The notes under the pieces are model-generated. The model was given only the letters and a program-made list of their open reading frames with translations. It was not told the DNA's origin and did no database searches. A DNA stretch of 12,061 bases from an uncultured Clostridia bacterium. GTDB lineage: Bacteria > Bacillota > Clostridia > TANB77 > CAG-508. Position numbers and translations under genes: made by a program. Location: NCBI GenBank assembly GCA_947624365.1, contig CANQJY010000026.1, positions 1-12,061 on the forward strand, written 5' to 3'. This document shows positions 1-7,010 of the stretch, one piece after another; positions within the stretch are counted from its first letter, which is position 1, and every line of letters begins with the position of its first letter.

Positions 1-1173
1 TATTTCGAATTTGGATTGTTTATGTCTAGGAGAGAATATAAAACAATCAATAGGCGTTTGCAAAGAGGTCGTGAAATTTCTGTTTCAGAAGGCAAATTTG
101 TAGGGAATATTGCACCTTTTGGTTATGATAGAGTTAAATTAAAAGATGCCAAAGGTTATTCTTTATGTATAAACCAAAATGAAGCACCTATTGTGAAAGA
201 AATTTTTCGATTATATGCTTTTGAAAATAATACTATTAATTCAGTTGTAAAACAGTTAAATAATATGAACTTGAAACCTAGAATTTCTGATGAATGGTCT
301 ATTTCTGTTGTGAAAGATATTCTTTCAAATCCTACATATATTGGAAAATTAACATGGAATAGAAGAAAACAAAAAAAGAAAACAAAAAATGGACATATTA
401 TAATTTCTAGACCTCGAAATCAAGATTATTTAATTTATGATGGATTGCATGAACCTATTATTGATAATAAAACTTGGGAACTAGTACAAGAAAAAAGAAA
501 ACAAAATATTCCAAAAGTAAGACATAGTCATCAAATTCAAAATCCATTAGCAGGATTAGTATTTTGCGAAAAATGTGGTAAGCCTATGCAAAGAAGACCT
601 TATAACAAATCTGGTAAAACTGAAACTCTTATATGTTCTAATCCTAAATGTGATAACATAAGTTCCAAACTTTATATTGTAGAAAATAAAATTATTGAAG
701 CACTAAAAATATGGCTTAAAAACTATAAAGTAGATTATAAAGATAAAACTAATTTAAATTCTAATAACAATGAACTAATTAAAAAATTTATTACTACGAC
801 CGAAAAAGAGTTATAAAAAGAAAATATAAAACTTAATAAAATCTATGACTTTTTAGAAAATGGTATTTATAATAAAGAGGAGTTTGTAAATCGTTCAAAA
901 GTTATTAAAGAAAATATAGAAACTTTAGAAAAGAAATTACAAGAGTATAACAAACTTATATTAAAAAACACTACAACACAAAATGAAAAAGAAGCTATAA
1001 TACCTAAATTAGAAAATGTTATAGATTTATACTATAAACTAGAAACAGCAAGAGATAAAAATATTTTATTGAAAAGTATACTTACTAAAGTTACTTATTT
1101 AAAGACTGAAAAAGCTATAAAAAAAGAGCCTGATCTAACTAAATTTGAATTACATATATATCCCAAGATTTAA
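1..1173 (+). pseudogene. Large serine recombinase, 5' end off window, interrupted by an in-frame TAA
   Basis: The frame is open from base 1, so the gene begins upstream. The catalytic resolvase domain with its serine is mostly outside. What is visible is the end of that domain and the linker (EYKTINRRLQRGRE), then the Recombinase domain (PFGYDRV onward), then a zinc ribbon with four cysteines coded at 565, 574, 634 and 649 (C-x2-C-x19-C-x4-C). A Lys/Glu-rich coiled coil ending at 1173 follows. TAA at 814-816 breaks the frame. The 118 codons after it still read as the family's C-terminal part (IYDFLENGIYNKEEF), with no frameshift and no in-frame ATG to restart. This looks like a recent nonsense mutation, one base from CAA, AAA or GAA, or a sequence error. 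The truncated product would keep the zinc ribbon but lose the end of the coiled coil, which in this family governs integration versus excision. Family assignment is strong; loss of function is inferred. Confidence 0.9.
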
Positions 1174-1182
1174 AACTTAATC

Positions 1183-1208
1183 AAAAAAATGAGGGATATT
1201 ATCCCTCA
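1183..1208 (-). terminator. Rho-independent terminator of the small minus-strand gene
   Basis: An 8-bp perfect stem with a 3-nt loop (TGAGGGAT, ATT, ATCCCTCA at 1190-1208) is followed on the minus strand by seven T residues (1189 to 1183). The stem overlaps the last codons and the stop of the minus-strand gene. On the plus strand the tract after the hairpin is only AAAATAT, so termination of the recombinase transcript here would be weaker. Confidence 0.75.
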
Positions 1209-1525
1209 AAATATGCCTTAGCTGCTTTTTTGCATGCTTCAACGATACTTCTTTTTGTTGATTCATCGAAGTATCTTCCATCGTCTCGATATGCATCAAG
1301 ATATAAAGTTTCAAAGCTATATACCATGGTTGCATAGGAGAATGGATCGCTTGATTTACTAGCTTCAAGTATCACACTTGCTTCTCCGACCTTTTTTCCA
1401 GAATACCCTGATCCACCACCGAACAGACGAAGAATATTGTAGCGCTTATCAACTTCTACAATAATTACGTTGAAGATCATCCGATTACCATTGATAGTTG
1501 TAATCTTTGGCATACATTTAGTCAT
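1199..1525 (-). CDS. Hypothetical protein, 108 aa, cargo of the element
   Basis: I do not recognise this protein. The start chosen is the ATG at 1525-1523, because AGAAAGGA lies 7 nt upstream; a longer reading from a TTG at 1555 lacks such a site. The product has a predicted beta-rich N-terminal half (TINGNRMIFNVIIVEVDKRY), a glycine-rich stretch (LFGGGSGYSGKK), and a C-terminal helical segment rich in Lys and Ala (SIVEACKKAAKAYFEG). There is no signal peptide, membrane segment or evident helix-turn-helix. It uses CGA, CGC and CGT arginine codons, and looks richer in G+C than the AGA-biased chromosomal genes, which fits acquired DNA. It converges on the recombinase gene and has its own promoter and terminator. 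It also lies on the same strand as, and 134 nt downstream of, the cut cotJ operon with no strong terminator between. A role as excision factor is possible but unsupported. Confidence 0.7.
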   Translation of the reverse strand: MTKCMPKITTINGNRMIFNVIIVEVDKRYNILRLFGGGSGYSGKKVGEASVILEASKSSDPFSYATMVYSFETLYLDAYRDDGRYFDESTKRSIVEACKKAAKAYFEG

Positions 1526-1587
1526 ATTGCTGTCCTTTCTACTTGCATTTCGCAAGATTTGAAATAAAAATATTTTGCTACTGTATA

Positions 1588-1616
1588 ATTATACTATAAT
1601 TTACATAAAAAAACAA
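1588..1616 (-). promoter_or_regulatory. Sigma-A type promoter for the small element gene
   Basis: On the minus strand TTGTTT (1616-1611) and TATAAT (1593-1588) are separated by 17 nt, about 60 nt upstream of the ATG at 1525. The -10 lies within the perfect 12-bp palindrome GTATAATTATAC (1583-1594), which could be an operator but may simply be AT-rich symmetry. Confidence 0.55.
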
Positions 1617-1659
1617 GAGAAGGTAATAAAATTGTTAAGCAATAAACTTATGTCTTTAA

Positions 1660-1878
1660 CTATTGACAACATAATGGTACACATTCTTCTGTACCAATAT
1701 CATTTAAAATAGCTTTTGAATTTTGATCAGGCATACCAAATCTTTGAGACAAATACCTTAAAGAAGCAGCCAATTCTCCATCAGGACCACCATATTGAGA
1801 AATGATTACCTTTGCAAGTTTCGGATCAGTACATTTAATATTAATTGGATATTGTAAAGTTTTATTATAAGTCCACAT
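1660..1878 (-). pseudogene. cotJC: cotJC 5' fragment (spore-coat manganese catalase), cut by the element
   Basis: The first 65 codons read clearly as CotJC: MWTYNKTLQYPINIK, DPKLAKVIISQYGGPDGEL, LRYLSQRFGMP, then NDIGTEE. In the intact family the next residues are LAHLE, carrying a metal-binding histidine, and the protein continues to roughly 190-220 aa. Here the frame runs into seven unrelated residues (CVPLCCQ) and a TAG. The fragment keeps two likely manganese-ligand glutamates (E35 and one of E64/E65) but lacks the rest of the four-helix bundle, so it cannot be an active catalase alone. The start ATG overlaps the cotJB stop (TAATG), with GGAAAGGGGG upstream. If the element excises, the gene could be restored; otherwise it is dead. 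CotJ proteins belong to the spore coat made in the mother cell. Confidence 0.88.
1671..1700. other. Putative recombinase attachment site (attL/attR) at the element-cotJC junction
   Basis: Left arm ATAATGGTACA (1671-1681) and right arm TGTACCAATAT (1690-1700) are inverted repeats matching at 10 of 11 positions, with an 8-bp centre CATTCTTC. The palindrome centre falls between 1685 and 1686. The last codon matching CotJC (minus strand GAA, 1686-1684) ends there too. Serine-integrase sites are short imperfect palindromes with a central dinucleotide crossover, so symmetry and breakpoint agree. The right arm is cotJC sequence and the left arm is element sequence. The exact core dinucleotide needs the other junction. 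Confidence 0.65.
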
Positions 1879-2135
1879 TAGAAATTCCCCCTTTCCCAAG
1901 GCCATGGTTCTTCTAGCCATCTCCATTTATTACATGGATAATTAATTGTTAAAGGACCATATACCTTTTGATATTGTTCTTTTAGTTCATCTAACTCTTT
2001 GCAATACTTATTGTGCAAACAAAGTGCTTTTTGATCATCTGGGTGAGTATCTAAATATAAACCAAGTTCAACAATAGCAAAATCCAAAGAGCGAATTTCT
2101 TGTATCATTTCACGTCTTGTTTCACAGTCATTCAT
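1878..2135 (-). CDS. cotJB: Spore coat protein CotJB
   Basis: The 85-aa product matches the CotJB family: an N-terminal helix (REMIQEIRSLDFAIVEL), the hallmark GLYLDTHPDDQKAL (25-38), a second helix, then KVYGPLT (57-63) and the aromatic tail WRWLEEPWPWE (71-81). The chosen start (2135) overlaps the cotJA stop as ATGA and has AAAGGGG 8 nt upstream; three further upstream codons in frame are not needed. The 3' end overlaps the cotJC ATG by one base, so the three genes are translationally coupled. CotJB works with CotJA and CotJC as an assembly deposited in the spore coat; its biochemical function is unknown. Length is normal for the family and no residues appear missing. Confidence 0.93.
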   Translation of the reverse strand: MNDCETRREMIQEIRSLDFAIVELGLYLDTHPDDQKALCLHNKYCKELDELKEQYQKVYGPLTINYPCNKWRWLEEPWPWERGNF

Positions 2136-2488
2136 TGATTGCACCCCTTTCCAATTTTATTTGTTGCCTCTATATATTGTTGTTCAGCCATATCTTGACA
2201 AGGCATATAAGGGCTAACAAGTTCAGGGAAAATAGTTCCCATTTTTAAGCCGACACAAGGTTTAAAAGTTTTATCCATATATTGGATTGGTACATAACTT
2301 TGTGCAAGCATAGGATTTTCAGGGAATACACTTCTTTCCTTATCAAACCCACAACCACAACTATCAAAATCATCTTCATATGAATTTACTTGACTACATT
2401 TTGTTTCTAACATATCACATTGTTCATCTGTAGGGTCATTTTGATAATTATTATTCATGCAGTAACATTTTTGGTATCTTCTAAACAT
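2132..2488 (-). CDS. cotJA: Spore coat-associated protein CotJA, with a Cys-rich N-terminal extension
   Basis: The CotJA core lies at residues about 55-95 (FPENPMLAQSYVPIQYMDKTF, with GTIFPELVSPY after it). It is preceded by a roughly 50-residue acidic, Asn-rich extension with clustered cysteines (C8, C10, C24, C31, C44, C46) and followed by a tail with C97 and C116. At 118 aa it is longer than the compact CotJA of Bacillus. The start at 2488 is fixed by AGGAGG (2502-2497) with an 8-nt gap. It is the first gene of cotJABC, expressed in the mother cell in known systems and required for incorporation of CotJC into the coat. The cysteines could crosslink or bind metal in the coat; that is inference. 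Confidence 0.9.
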   Translation of the reverse strand: MFRRYQKCYCMNNNYQNDPTDEQCDMLETKCSQVNSYEDDFDSCGCGFDKERSVFPENPMLAQSYVPIQYMDKTFKPCVGLKMGTIFPELVSPYMPCQDMAEQQYIEATNKIGKGCNQ

Positions 2489-2510
2489 TTTTAATTCCTC
2501 CTTTTATGAC

Positions 2511-2518
2511 ATTATATG
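2511..2518 (-). promoter_or_regulatory. Possible sigma-E type -10 element for the cotJ operon
   Basis: CATATAAT on the minus strand (2518-2511) resembles the sigma-E -10 consensus CATACAAT and would start transcription just ahead of the AGGAGG site. A partial -35 match (GCATTTT) lies upstream at slightly short spacing (12 nt). cotJ is a sigma-E gene in Bacillus subtilis, which supports the reading, but the match is weak. Confidence 0.35.
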
Positions 2519-2569
2519 TATCAAATTGAAAAAATGCGACAAAATGTAACAAATATGAATAAATAGGAC

Positions 2570-2597
2570 TTGTAAAAAGTTAAAAATATGATAAAAT
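2570..2597 (+). promoter_or_regulatory. Sigma-A promoter for cca
   Basis: TTGTAA (2570-2575), a 16-nt spacer and TAAAAT (2592-2597), with an extended -10 TG at 2589-2590. It lies about 30 nt before the first ATG of cca and is divergent from the cotJ operon. Confidence 0.55.
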
Positions 2598-2626
2598 GTA
2601 TGTACAGATAGTTATAGGAAGGAAAA

Positions 2627-3874
2627 ATGATGAAACAAAATATTTTTCAAATTGCCAATAAAATTGAAAAAGCAGGGGGACGTCTTTACCTTGTAGGAGG
2701 AGCATTAAGAGATAAGTTTTTACAAAGAGAAAATAATGATAAAGATTATTGTGTTACAGGTATTACAGCACAAGAATTTCAAGACTTATTTCCAAAAGCT
2801 CATGTTCAAGGAAAATCATTTGAAGTATTTAATTTAGAAGGAAAAGAATTTGCGCTAGCAAGAATAGAAACAAAAATAGGTAAAGGTCATAAAGAATTTG
2901 AAATAAAGACAGGAAAAGATATAAAAATTGAAGATGATTTAGCAAGAAGAGATATTACTATAAATAGTATTGCGCAGGACGTAATAACAGAAGAAATAAT
3001 AGATCCATTTAATGGAAGAGAAGATATAAAAAATAAAATAATTAGAGCAACAACAGAAAAGTTTAAAGAAGACCCATTACGTGTTTATAGAGTAGCAAGA
3101 TTTATGGCAGAATTAGAAGAATTTACAGTAGAAGATAAAACAATAGAAATGATGAAATCTTTAAAAAAAGAATTATCTAGTTTATCAAAAGAAAGAGTAT
3201 TTAAAGAATTTGAGAAGGCATTATTAACAAATAAACCATCAATGTTTTTTGAAACATTAAGAAAAGCAAATGTTTTAGAAGTGCATTTTAAGCCTATTTC
3301 AAAACTAATAGGAGCATTACAACCACAGGCATATCATCCAGAGGGAGATGCCTATAATCATACAATGTTAGTATTAGATGCAAGTGTACAATATACAAAA
3401 GACCCTAAAATTAGATTTGCAGTATTGGTACATGATTTTGGAAAAGGAGAAACCCCAAAAGAAGAATATCCACATCATAATGATCACGAAATAAGGGGAG
3501 CACATGTAGTTACACAATTTTCTCATGATTTAGGTTTACCAAATTCATGGAAAAAATGTGGACAAACAGCCTGTAAAGAACATATGAGAGGTGGAAAATT
3601 TAATGAAATGAGGCCAAGTAAAAAAGTACAATTTATAGAAAGAGTGGATAAAAGCTATTTGGGATTACATGGTTTACAAATTGTTGTAAATTGTGATAAA
3701 GGTACAAGAAATCGAGAAACACCTCAATTTGAAAAAATAGGTAAAAAATGTTTACAGCAAATAACAGGGGAAATAATTAGACAAAAGTATGGTATTGAAA
3801 CAGGAATTTTATTAGGTAAAAAACTACATGAGGAGAGAGTAAAATGGATGAAAGAACAATTAGAGCAGAGTTAA
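2627..3874 (+). CDS. cca: CCA-adding tRNA nucleotidyltransferase, E. coli-like with HD domain
   Basis: The enzyme adds or repairs the 3'-CCA of tRNAs from CTP and ATP without a template. Seen: the class II nucleotidyltransferase motif LVGGALRD (22-29), metal-binding carboxylates in NDKDY (D38, D40), RRDITINSIA (107-116) and EDPLRVYRVARF (148-159). After these comes an HD phosphohydrolase domain with H245, H269-D270 and HHNDH around 283-287. The length (415 aa) and the HD domain place it with the E. coli type, whose HD domain has phosphatase and 2',3'-cyclic phosphodiesterase activity. Two adjacent ATGs (2627, 2630) are possible starts; GGAAGG at 2617-2622 is better spaced for the second. The last 31 nt overlap the next gene. 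Confidence 0.93.
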   Translation: MMKQNIFQIANKIEKAGGRLYLVGGALRDKFLQRENNDKDYCVTGITAQEFQDLFPKAHVQGKSFEVFNLEGKEFALARIETKIGKGHKEFEIKTGKDIKIEDDLARRDITINSIAQDVITEEIIDPFNGREDIKNKIIRATTEKFKEDPLRVYRVARFMAELEEFTVEDKTIEMMKSLKKELSSLSKERVFKEFEKALLTNKPSMFFETLRKANVLEVHFKPISKLIGALQPQAYHPEGDAYNHTMLVLDASVQYTKDPKIRFAVLVHDFGKGETPKEEYPHHNDHEIRGAHVVTQFSHDLGLPNSWKKCGQTACKEHMRGGKFNEMRPSKKVQFIERVDKSYLGLHGLQIVVNCDKGTRNRETPQFEKIGKKCLQQITGEIIRQKYGIETGILLGKKLHEERVKWMKEQLEQS

Positions 3875-4566
3875 TGAGTTTAGCAGATATACAGTATAAA
3901 AAATTCAACCAAAATTTATGTCCAAAAATGAAACACGAAATGATAGGAATAAGGATACCAATTTTAAGAAATTATGCAAAAAAACTAATGAAAAATAATG
4001 ACACAGAAAAGTTATTGAATACTATAGGAAATAAATATCATGAAGAAATTATGCTACAAGGAATGGTAATAGGCTTAAACAAAGAGCAAGATATTTTAAA
4101 AACTCAAGAGCAAATAAAGAACTTTATTCCCAAAATAGATAATTGGGCAGTTTGTGATACATTTTGTGCAGAATTAAAAATAACTCAAAAATATAAATAT
4201 GATATGTGGAAATTTTTACAAAAATATTTAAAAAGTGATGAAGAGTTTATTGTGAGATTTGCAGTTGTAATGATATTAGAATATTATATAGAGGAGCAAT
4301 ATTTGTCAGATATTTTTAAGATATTTGACAATATATATAAACAAAGTCGAGAAAAACAATATTATGTTCAAATGGCAGTAGCATGGGCAATTGCAGAATG
4401 CTTTACTAAATTTTACAATGAAACAAAAGAATATTTGAAAACAACAAAAATTGACATATTTACATATAATAAAGCCATACAAAAAAGTATTGAATCGTTT
4501 CGTATTACAGAACAACAAAAAAAACAATTAAAAAAGTTAAAAAAATTTGCAAAATCCATTTGCTAA
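3844..4566 (+). CDS. AlkD-like DNA alkylation repair glycosylase
   Basis: The 240-aa all-helical protein matches the HEAT-repeat DNA alkylation repair family. Seen: GIRIPILRNYAKKL (35-48), DNWAVCDTFC (99-108) and QMAVAWAIAECF (176-187). W101, D105 and W181 have the spacing of the AlkD residues W109, D113 and W187 that line the lesion-binding cleft. Known: AlkD removes N3- and N7-alkylated bases without flipping them. The start lies inside cca in another frame (31-nt overlap) with GAGGAGAGAG just upstream, so translation is probably coupled to cca. The C-terminus is very lysine-rich (QQKKQLKKLKKFAK), fitting DNA contact. No terminator is visible after it. Family assignment is secure; the exact substrate is inferred. 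Confidence 0.85.
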   Translation: MDERTIRAELMSLADIQYKKFNQNLCPKMKHEMIGIRIPILRNYAKKLMKNNDTEKLLNTIGNKYHEEIMLQGMVIGLNKEQDILKTQEQIKNFIPKIDNWAVCDTFCAELKITQKYKYDMWKFLQKYLKSDEEFIVRFAVVMILEYYIEEQYLSDIFKIFDNIYKQSREKQYYVQMAVAWAIAECFTKFYNETKEYLKTTKIDIFTYNKAIQKSIESFRITEQQKKQLKKLKKFAKSIC

Positions 4567-4587
4567 AACTAAAATTTATGATATAGT
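4560..4587 (+). promoter_or_regulatory. Candidate promoter for the GH18-sigH operon
   Basis: TTGCTA (4560-4565), a 16-nt spacer and TATAGT (4582-4587) with an extended -10 TG at 4579-4580, ending 36 nt before the GH18 start. It overlaps the end of the preceding gene by a few bases. Read-through from cca may also contribute. Confidence 0.45.
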
Positions 4588-4623
4588 AATAATTAATATA
4601 AGCGATGAAAGGAATAAAAAGAT

Positions 4624-6330
4624 ATGAAACACGGAAAAGAACAAAAAAATGTATCAAAAAAAGAAATTGAAAAAAAGAAAAAAAGGATTATAAAAATATT
4701 TTTTGCAATATTAATACTACTAGTAATTATGATAATTGCTTATATTGCTAATGATTTTATCATATTAGAAAATTACAAAACAACAAATTTATTAATAAAT
4801 AACCGTAATGTAACAGAGTATCTAAAAGGACAAGTTTTAATTCAAGATGATGAAATATATTTATCAAAACAAGATTTAGCAAATTTCTTTGACAAGTACA
4901 TCTATGAAGATGAAGAAAACGAAAAAATTATTACAACATATAATAAAAAAATAGCAGAGATTGGTTTTGAAAAAAATGAAATTAACATCAATGGCTCTAA
5001 TAAAAGAATAAATGCACATGCAATCAAACAAAATGACAGTATATATTTACCTATTGAAGAATTAGAAGATGTATATGATATTGAAATTAATCTTATAGAA
5101 GATAGTAAAGTATTAGTAATTGATTCAGTAACAAAAGAACAAATCAAAGCAGTTGTTAATGGTAGTGTAGCAGTTAAATCATCTAAAAACTTTATCGCAC
5201 GAACAGTAGATAGAGTAAAAAAGGGAGAATGTGTTGTAGTTATTGAAAAAAATGATGATGGATATGCCAAAATTCGTACAGAAAATGGAAAAGTAGGTTA
5301 TATAAAGGCGAAAAAATTATCAAATGAAGTAGTTGCTCGACAAAATATGGAAGAAGAAAAACAAATAGATGGAAAAGTAAATCTTGTTTGGGATTATTAT
5401 TCAGAAGTAGCAACAGCTCCAGATAGAAAAGGAACACAGATTGAAGGAATAAATGTTGTTTCACCATCGTTCTTTAATATTAATGGAGATGGAAAATTAA
5501 TAGAAAATATTGGCTCAAAAGGACAAGAATATATAAATTGGGCGCATGACAATAATTATAAAATATGGCCAATGCTACAAAATGCTGGAGATGGCATGAT
5601 GAGTGTAACGTCAAAGATTATGAATAGCTATGAAAATAGAAAAGAATTGATAGAATCAGTTGTTAATGCATGTATAAAATACAAATTAGACGGTATAAAT
5701 TTAGATTTTGAAAATATGAAGAAAGAGGACAAAGATTTATTTTCTAGATTTATTATTGAGTTAGAACCAAGAATGCAAGAACTTGGATTGGTTTTGTCTG
5801 TAGATGTAACAGCACCTGATGGAAGCGATACATGGTCAATGTGTTTTGATAGGCATGTAATAGGAGATGTAGCTGATTATATTGTATTTATGGCATATGA
5901 TGAGTATGGAGCATCTAGTGATAAAGCAGGAACAACGGCTGGATTTAATTGGGTGGAAATTAGCTTGAAAAAATTCCTAGAAACAGAAGAAATCGAAAGT
6001 AATAAAATCATCTTAGCAGTGCCACTATACACAAGATTATGGACAGAAGATAATAGTGGAAAAATTGTGAAACAATCAGTTGTATCAATGAAAGATATTG
6101 ATGATACAATTCCAAATAATGTAGAAAAAATATGGAAAGATGATTTAAAACAAAATTATGTTGAATATCAAGAAAATAATAATACTAAAAAAATGTGGAT
6201 AGAAGATACTGAATCTTTAAAGGCAAAGGCAGGACTAATTTCTCAGTACCAATTAGGTGGACTTGCCTCTTGGGAAAAAGGCATGGAAACAGATGAAGTT
6301 TGGGAGATTTTTGAAGAAGCATTACAATAA
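4624..6330 (+). CDS. Membrane-anchored GH18 family glycosidase with SH3-like domain
   Basis: Domains in order: a Lys-rich cytoplasmic N-terminus (1-21); one membrane segment (about 23-45, KIFFAILILLVIMIIAYIA); a region resembling the copper-amine-oxidase N-terminal-like stalk found in clostridial wall proteins (about 55-165); an SH3-like segment (about 170-235, DGYAKIRTENGKVGYIKAKKL); and a GH18 barrel (about 250-568). The catalytic signature reads D356-G-I-N359-L-D361-F-E363, with E363 as the proton donor. N359 in place of the usual Asp is common in the spore and wall-associated branch related to SleL/YaaH. No cleavage site follows the membrane segment, so it is probably an anchored enzyme with its active site outside, acting on N-acetylglucosamine bonds of peptidoglycan or cortex. 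The substrate is not decided by the sequence. AAAGGA lies 10 nt before the ATG, and sigH begins 22 nt after its stop. Confidence 0.85.
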   Translation: MKHGKEQKNVSKKEIEKKKKRIIKIFFAILILLVIMIIAYIANDFIILENYKTTNLLINNRNVTEYLKGQVLIQDDEIYLSKQDLANFFDKYIYEDEENEKIITTYNKKIAEIGFEKNEININGSNKRINAHAIKQNDSIYLPIEELEDVYDIEINLIEDSKVLVIDSVTKEQIKAVVNGSVAVKSSKNFIARTVDRVKKGECVVVIEKNDDGYAKIRTENGKVGYIKAKKLSNEVVARQNMEEEKQIDGKVNLVWDYYSEVATAPDRKGTQIEGINVVSPSFFNINGDGKLIENIGSKGQEYINWAHDNNYKIWPMLQNAGDGMMSVTSKIMNSYENRKELIESVVNACIKYKLDGINLDFENMKKEDKDLFSRFIIELEPRMQELGLVLSVDVTAPDGSDTWSMCFDRHVIGDVADYIVFMAYDEYGASSDKAGTTAGFNWVEISLKKFLETEEIESNKIILAVPLYTRLWTEDNSGKIVKQSVVSMKDIDDTIPNNVEKIWKDDLKQNYVEYQENNNTKKMWIEDTESLKAKAGLISQYQLGGLASWEKGMETDEVWEIFEEALQ

Positions 6331-6352
6331 CATCGAGGAGGAATTATAACAA

Positions 6353-6994
6353 ATGCAGAATGAGAATGTGTATTATACAACAGATAAATTCCAAAATGAT
6401 ACAGATGAGCAGTTAATATCTCAAATCAAAGAAGGAAATGAACAAGCTCTTACTTATCTATTAAATCGCTATAAACCACTTGTAAATCATAAAGTCAGCA
6501 AATATTTTATGGTAGGTGCTGAAAAAGAAGATATAGTGCAAGAAGGAATGATAGGTCTATATAAAGCAATTAGAAATTTTGACAGTGAAAAGCAAAATAG
6601 TTTTAAAACATTTGCTAATATTTGTGTGGAAAGACAATTAATTACTGCAATCAAAACATCAACAAGGCAAAAACATATGCCATTAAATTCATATATTTCA
6701 CTTAATGTTGCAGCATATACTAATGAAGATGATAGTATTGAATTAGTTGAAACATATGATAATAAATCAGTAGAAGATCCATTAGAAACAATGATGAAAA
6801 AAGAGTTCTATCGAGAAGTAAGAGATACTATCCAAAGCAGTTTAAGTAAATTTGAAAGACAGGTTTTAGATAGATTTGTGCAAGGAGAAAGTTATGAAAC
6901 TATTGCACAAAACGTAGATGCACCAATTAAGTCAGTAGATAATGCAATACAAAGGATAAGAAAAAAAGCCATAAAAAAAATGGCAGATATTTGA
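6353..6994 (+). CDS. sigH: RNA polymerase sigma factor SigH (Spo0H type)
   Basis: The 213-aa protein has a full sigma-70 layout with regions 2 and 4 and no region 1.1 or 3. Region 2 reads YFMVGAEKEDIVQEGMIGLY, then an NFD and RQLITAIKTSTRQKHMPLNS, nearly the wording of Bacillus sigma-H (AIKTATRQKHIPLNSY). Region 4 at about 160-210 has the helix-turn-helix SYETIAQNVDAPIKSVDNAI. Sigma-H directs transition-state and early sporulation genes. GAGGAGG (6335-6341) sits 11 nt before the ATG. It is flanked by a wall hydrolase and an unrecognised membrane protein, not by the rlmB or secE-nusG genes usually near sigH in Firmicutes. A second sigH-like copy elsewhere in the genome cannot be excluded. Confidence 0.88.
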   Translation: MQNENVYYTTDKFQNDTDEQLISQIKEGNEQALTYLLNRYKPLVNHKVSKYFMVGAEKEDIVQEGMIGLYKAIRNFDSEKQNSFKTFANICVERQLITAIKTSTRQKHMPLNSYISLNVAAYTNEDDSIELVETYDNKSVEDPLETMMKKEFYREVRDTIQSSLSKFERQVLDRFVQGESYETIAQNVDAPIKSVDNAIQRIRKKAIKKMADI

Positions 6995-7010
6995 TAAATT
7001 GGAGGTGAAA

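Larger units (their letters stand above)
1..1685. mobile_element. Right-hand end of a serine-recombinase element inserted in cotJC (partial)
   Basis: Seen: a large serine recombinase gene and a small gene on the opposite strand lie immediately left of a point where cotJC homology stops abruptly. The stop coincides with the centre of an imperfect palindrome (1671-1700). Known: large serine recombinases integrate site-specifically, often into conserved coding sequence, and in sporulating Firmicutes several such elements split sporulation genes and excise in the mother cell. Inferred: positions 1 to about 1685 belong to such an element, and the left end with the 3' part of cotJC lies outside the window. 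Total size and other cargo are unknown. The single stop codon in the recombinase suggests that this copy may be decaying. Confidence 0.75.

Noticed and set aside
16..18. TTG at 16 as start of the recombinase.
   Set aside because: The frame is open to base 1 and the sequence there is internal recombinase sequence, so the true start is outside the window.
814..816. Programmed stop-codon read-through or recoding in the recombinase.
   Set aside because: TAA read-through has no visible stimulating structure nearby and the other genes use TAA as an ordinary stop. A point mutation or sequence error is simpler.
1526..1555. Longer start (TTG at 1555) for the small element gene.
   Set aside because: The ATG at 1525 has AGAAAGGA at proper spacing. 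The extra ten residues would span that site.
1583..1594. Perfect palindrome GTATAATTATAC as a repressor operator.
   Set aside because: It overlaps a -10 box and is almost all A and T, so chance symmetry is likely. No regulator gene is visible to pair with it.
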